From contig CAZQCF010000022.1 in NCBI GenBank assembly GCA_964592235.1, positions 1 through 64,000 on the forward strand: a stretch of DNA of 64,000 bases, in the 5' to 3' direction. Origin of the DNA: PLA3 sp964592235. GTDB lineage: Bacteria; Planctomycetota; Phycisphaerae; UBA1845; UTPLA1. Below are positions 60,522-64,000 of this stretch, one piece after another (positions within the stretch are counted from its first letter, which is position 1; every line of letters begins with the position of its first letter). The translations under genes and the position numbers were made by a program. A model generated the notes under the pieces. The model was not told where the DNA came from. It made no database searches and worked only from the letters and a program-made list of their open reading frames with translations.

Positions 60522-62114
60522 ATGTCCACCACCCCTACACGTCCATCGTTCGCTTCCACCGGGTCATCCGCCATTGTTTCGATTCTTGTTTCATTCACCT
60601 TTTTGATTCCATCGTCTGTATGCGCCGACGAATGCCCGCCGTTGGGCGTCGGAGGCTTCAACGACTACCGAGTGGGCGGCCAGACGAGCCGCTACAATCC
60701 CGATGTGCTTCGCACGGGATCCGTTGGAATTGCTGAATGTGGCGAGTTTATCGTGGCCTACGAGGCGCTGGATGGGACCGAAGTTCTCTTGGTCTTGTGC
60801 GAAGGCGAGGAGCAATACGAAGACTGGATTTCTGCGTACACGGGAATACACGTTCGACGCTTCCACCCTAACGGAGATTACATTGACGCTGATTCGCCGT
60901 ATTGCGTTTCGATTGCGGGAACTGACATTCATAGCTTCAACGCCTACTTGGGGTTTGCGGATCCCTCGCTGGCAATGAACCGAAGCGGCGATGTATCAGT
61001 CGTGTTCACGGGCTGGGCCAACAACGGGCGCGACAAGGTCGGCTGCGAGTGTCCCTGGCCGCCCGACCCGGAATGTCCGTGTGCGCATCCGTCAGACGGC
61101 CACTTGCTCTTGCAAGCGAGCTTTCCGTTCAATGCGCTGCCCGACCCGGTTCCGTTACCATTGAGCATCTTTGACTGGCGAGAACTCTCTGATCCTTCAG
61201 CGGGTCTAGACGGCCAGGGCAACCGAAGACACTTGTGGGGCAATTACACACGCGGGGCCTATTGGCAGTACGCCTGCAATGAACCATCGCAGTGCGAGAC
61301 ACCGCACTACGAGGACTTCGGGTGGTTCGTTGGCCCTGCTCCGACGAACTACAGCGAGTTGTTCGATTGCGACCTTTGCGAGTATCCGCCGACGGCGTGG
61401 TGTGCCTACGAAAACGCGAATCGAAACCCCTGCATCAGTGTGCGGAGCGATGGCGCGTTTGTGATTGCCTGGGCGGATCCTGTGTCGCCAGCTTTCTTCG
61501 ATAGTTCGTTTGACATCAAACTCCGCGGCTTCAATTCAACCGGGGCGCAGATCGGCAGCGATTTCACCGTCAACGAAGATGATGGAGCTCCCAGCCCAAG
61601 CGATCAAGTCAGCCCGGCCGTGTCGATGGACGACTTCGGCAACGTGGTGGTGACCTGGGTCGGAGTTCGCCCGGCGGCCTGCGAGTATCCCTTTTCGCTG
61701 CCGACGTTTCCAATCTACGCGCGGCGGTACAAGTTTGATTCCGTCTACGGTCTGCGCGACCCGAATCCCGATCTCGGCGAAGGCATCAAAGGCCCATTCG
61801 TTGTCGACAATCTCGATGATCCTGACCGCGGCCCGCTCAGCCAGGCTGACGCAAACCCGACCGTGGCGTTGACAATGGAACAAGAAAACGCCGGTGCCTT
61901 CTTCGTCGCCTGGAACTCGAAGGCCGCCTCCGGTTCTGACCTTGAGGTTCATGGTCAATACTTCGGTCCTCATGGCGCGCCAGTGGGACGAGAATTCCGC
62001 GCTCACGCCGCGACCGGTCCCTACGACGGTTACCAGACGGGCATTCGACTGCTTGCTCCCACCTCCCGGCACACGGCGGCCTACGGCAATCAGGGGCAGG
62101 TCGTATTTGCATAG
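60522..62114 (+). CDS. N-terminal part of a secreted repeat protein, ends at an in-frame TAG
   Basis: 530 codons, starting with a signal peptide (IVSILVSFTFLIPSSVCA) and followed by a Cys-rich extracellular region with repeated beta strands of the kind NPCISVRSDGAFVIAW, AVSMDDFGNVVVTW and PTVALTMEQENAGAFFVAW, a pattern of beta-propeller-like blades. It ends in GNQGQVVFA followed by TAG (62112-62114). The same frame continues with TWQHLYSLG and into the repeat domain, so the TAG appears to replace a Trp codon (VVVAWT is usual in such proteins). AAGGAG precedes ATG 60522. Confidence 0.8.
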   Translation: MSTTPTRPSFASTGSSAIVSILVSFTFLIPSSVCADECPPLGVGGFNDYRVGGQTSRYNPDVLRTGSVGIAECGEFIVAYEALDGTEVLLVLCEGEEQYEDWISAYTGIHVRRFHPNGDYIDADSPYCVSIAGTDIHSFNAYLGFADPSLAMNRSGDVSVVFTGWANNGRDKVGCECPWPPDPECPCAHPSDGHLLLQASFPFNALPDPVPLPLSIFDWRELSDPSAGLDGQGNRRHLWGNYTRGAYWQYACNEPSQCETPHYEDFGWFVGPAPTNYSELFDCDLCEYPPTAWCAYENANRNPCISVRSDGAFVIAWADPVSPAFFDSSFDIKLRGFNSTGAQIGSDFTVNEDDGAPSPSDQVSPAVSMDDFGNVVVTWVGVRPAACEYPFSLPTFPIYARRYKFDSVYGLRDPNPDLGEGIKGPFVVDNLDDPDRGPLSQADANPTVALTMEQENAGAFFVAWNSKAASGSDLEVHGQYFGPHGAPVGREFRAHAATGPYDGYQTGIRLLAPTSRHTAAYGNQGQVVFA

Positions 62115-62144
62115 ACTTGGCAGCATTTGTATTCCCTTGGTCCA

Positions 62145-63269
62145 ATGATCGATCTGGATGAAGTGTGGTTCACGGACGAAGTGTGGGTTACGCTGATTGG
62201 TCCGGGCGTTGCCGAATACCTAGCCAGCCTTCAACCATGCTGCAAGGCCGACGTGAACAACGACGGAACGATCAGCGTAGCCGACATCCCGACATTTGTC
62301 GCCATCCTGCTCCAGGTGCCGGTGTGCAGCGAGTCACCGGAGGTTCGTGGCTTGGGCGACTGCAACGGCAACCACGTCCCCGACGCCAACGACATCGCCG
62401 AGGGCACGAGCCAGGACTGCAACCAGAACTTCATCCCCGATGAATGCGACATCGCAAACGAGACTAGCGTCGACATCGACGGCAACGGCGTGCCGGACGA
62501 GTGCCAGCCGGACTGCAACGCCAACGGCATCCCCGACAACTGGGACATCGACCCCGAGGACCCCGACGGCAACGAACAGATCAGCGCCGATTGCAACGCG
62601 AACGGCATCCCCGACGAATGCGAGCGCGACTGTAACGACAACGGCGTGCCGGACGACCGCGACGTGGACCCGCTCGACCCCGACGGTGATGAATGGGTCA
62701 GCGCTGACTGCAACGCCAACAGCGTGCCCGACGAGTGCGAGCTTGACTGCAACGAGAACGGCGTGCCGGACGACTGCGACATTGACCCGCTCGACCCCGA
62801 CGGCGACGAATGGGTCAGCCCCGACTGCAACGCGAACGGCCTGCCCGACGAATGCGACCTGGCCCTGCCGCCGCCGTTCGGCAGCTATGACTGCAACGAG
62901 AACGAGGTGCCCGACGAGTGCGACGTGGCCGACGAGACGAGCTGCGACGCCAATGAAAACGGCGTGCCGGACGAGTGCGAGATCGCGCTGGCCCTTTGTG
63001 AGGACGGCGACGACGATGATTGCTGCGACGAGGGCGAGTCGCTGATGGGCGGCGGCGAAGGCGGCCAGTTCATGATGGGCGGCGAGGGCGGCGAGCCGTC
63101 CGAGAGCCAGTCGCCCTGCGCCGAACTGACCGAGGCCGAGTGCTGGGAACTGTTCTTCGATTGGACGATGCAGCAGTGCTGGGGCCCAGCCTGCCCGACC
63201 AGCGGCCTGGAGCAGTATCAGGCCGTGCAGCAGAAGCTGGCGGAACTGGGTCTGACCTGGCCCATGTGA
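62145..63269 (+). CDS. C-terminal part of the same protein: dockerin-like EF-hand and DCNxNGxPDEC repeats
   Basis: In the same frame as the upstream part, separated only by the TAG at 62112. An alternative start is TTG 62127; the ATG at 62145 lacks a clear ribosome site, so independent translation is doubtful. ADVNNDGTISVADIPTFVAILL is an EF-hand like that of dockerins. Residues 70-290 carry about nine repeats of DCNxNGxPDECD, calcium-binding (thrombospondin-type-3-like) loops rich in Asp, Asn and Cys. A tail of Gly/Glu-rich sequence with several Cys follows. Probably extracellular. Confidence 0.75.
   Translation: MIDLDEVWFTDEVWVTLIGPGVAEYLASLQPCCKADVNNDGTISVADIPTFVAILLQVPVCSESPEVRGLGDCNGNHVPDANDIAEGTSQDCNQNFIPDECDIANETSVDIDGNGVPDECQPDCNANGIPDNWDIDPEDPDGNEQISADCNANGIPDECERDCNDNGVPDDRDVDPLDPDGDEWVSADCNANSVPDECELDCNENGVPDDCDIDPLDPDGDEWVSPDCNANGLPDECDLALPPPFGSYDCNENEVPDECDVADETSCDANENGVPDECEIALALCEDGDDDDCCDEGESLMGGGEGGQFMMGGEGGEPSESQSPCAELTEAECWELFFDWTMQQCWGPACPTSGLEQYQAVQQKLAELGLTWPM
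62511..62861 (+). repeat. 117-bp (39-residue) tandem repeat, three copies
   Basis: Units at 62511-62627, 62628-62744 and 62745-62861 each encode a pair of calcium-loop repeats: DCNxNGxPD, then DxDPxDPDGxExxSxDCNxN, then PDECE. The second and third are most alike. They lie within the calcium-binding region of the secreted repeat protein. Confidence 0.9.
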
Positions 63270-63435
63270 AGCGGGTCGCAATCGCAGGATCGGCGTTTAC
63301 ACAAAGATTTGAACCAGCGCCGCAAGGTCAACGCTGACTTGATTTCGGACAATGGGGTTCCCCGTGAGGAAATCGGCCGGCAAGACACGGCGGCACCAGT
63401 CGCGGCGATTGGGCTGAAGGCAACAACGCCAGGTC

Positions 63436-64000
63436 CTACCGCACGCGCAGGAGATCGGCTGCACGCGTGAACACGCCCTCATCGAACCCCAGCGCGCGCT
63501 TGAGTTGCAGGTCCTGCTCGATCCACGACGGCATCCGTCGAATTTCCGACAGCCGACGGCCGCTGACCATCAGCGAGAACGGCCAGCGCATGACGGGGAT
63601 CGGGAAATCGCTGCCCCACACCAGCTTCGCGTGCAATTCGCGCCGCCGGGCGAAACGCCGCAGCCAGCTTGTGCGCCCGAAGGCAGCCAATGCCGAAATG
63701 TCCGCGTAAATCGGCGCATCGCGGAATTCCCCAAGCAGCGCCTCCACGAACGCATCGCAGTCGCGGCGACTGTGCCAGCGAAACGACGGCGTGGCGACGT
63801 GCGCGACGATCGTCGTCGGCATGCGCCCCTCGGCGCGCAGATCGCGCAAAACCCCGAGCATCGGCAGCGCGCTTTCAAACTCCATGTGCTGGCGCGACAG
63901 CGACATTTCGCCGCCGTAATGAATCAGCATGGCGACGTTCAACTCCGCCGCCCTCCGCAGAAACGCCACGGTGCGATCATCGGTCGCCGACATGTTCTGG
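63436..64000 (-). CDS. Amidohydrolase-family protein, N-terminus beyond the window
   Basis: 188 codons present and the frame is open to the edge; the Met at 63993 is probably internal. AFLRRAAELNVAMLIHYGGE, TTIVAHVATPSF, PIYADISALAAFGR and LVWGSDFPIPVMRWP fit the amidohydrolase (metal-dependent TIM barrel) fold, with His in LIHYGG and VAHVA and the Asp in GSDFP. The HxH motif would be further upstream. The substrate is unknown. It is on the minus strand, 166 bases after the convergent repeat-protein gene. Confidence 0.85.
   Translation of the reverse strand, partial: QNMSATDDRTVAFLRRAAELNVAMLIHYGGEMSLSRQHMEFESALPMLGVLRDLRAEGRMPTTIVAHVATPSFRWHSRRDCDAFVEALLGEFRDAPIYADISALAAFGRTSWLRRFARRRELHAKLVWGSDFPIPVMRWPFSLMVSGRRLSEIRRMPSWIEQDLQLKRALGFDEGVFTRAADLLRVR

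Overview
The window is high-GC bacterial chromosome and most resembles a planctomycete, probably a Phycisphaerae-type lineage. The grounds are a secreted protein built of DCNxNGxPDEC repeats with a dockerin-like EF-hand, a PEP-CTERM protein, a fused SecD-SecF, an outer-membrane BamA, and dispersed palindromes of a kind I associate with planctomycetes. This assignment is inference; no rRNA or tRNA gene, integrase, transposase or CRISPR array was recognised.

Layout. 1-4.7 kb: a minus-strand partial gene, a SAM methyltransferase with an intrinsic terminator, a 60-residue protein, a lipoprotein, an isochorismatase-like hydrolase, a 2[4Fe-4S] ferredoxin and an ABM monooxygenase. 4.8-6.9 kb: carbon-starvation transporter CstA with an unusual loop insertion. 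6.9-37.3 kb: a large surface-polysaccharide region. It holds a beta-helix lipoprotein, two different non-hydrolysing UDP-GlcNAc 2-epimerases, a fused WlbA/WlbB-type enzyme, all four recognised enzymes of the GDP-heptose route from sedoheptulose 7-phosphate (GmhA, HddA, GmhB, HddC), a Wzm/Wzt exporter with a methyltransferase between its subunits, several glycosyltransferases, three SDR sugar-nucleotide enzymes and a UbiA prenyltransferase. A lactate-utilisation set (lutABC) lies in the middle of it. 37.6-43.8 kb: a small secreted protein, SecDF with a repeat insertion, and a LysM protein. 43.7-46.4 kb (minus): a membrane mannosyltransferase-like protein and a YkgJ-type cysteine-cluster protein. 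46.7-52.2 kb: murC-murB-ddl-ftsQ plus a membrane protein. 52.3-56.5 kb (minus): dnaE and fxsA. 56.8-59.2 kb: bamA. 59.3-63.3 kb: a zinc ribbon without a standard start codon, a PEP-CTERM protein and a large secreted repeat protein cut by one in-frame TAG. The window ends in a partial amidohydrolase.

How the genes work together. GmhA, HddA, GmhB and HddC would convert sedoheptulose 7-phosphate to GDP-D-glycero-D-manno-heptose. The three SDR enzymes may modify that sugar. The glycosyltransferases would assemble a heptose-containing chain, and Wzm/Wzt would export it, possibly gated by terminal methylation. The WbpI-like epimerase and the WlbA/WlbB fusion point to a diacetamido uronic acid (ManNAc3NAcA type) as a second sugar; the dehydrogenase and aminotransferase it also needs are not in this window. 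The mur/ddl/fts block, BamA and SecDF make up the envelope-building part.

The most notable observations are the triple helical repeat inserted in SecD, the 38-bp duplicated start region in front of two adjacent genes, the TAG interrupting the repeat protein, the complete heptose set with an exporter-linked methyltransferase, the membrane-hairpin insertion in a glycosyltransferase, and the zinc ribbon with no usual start codon.
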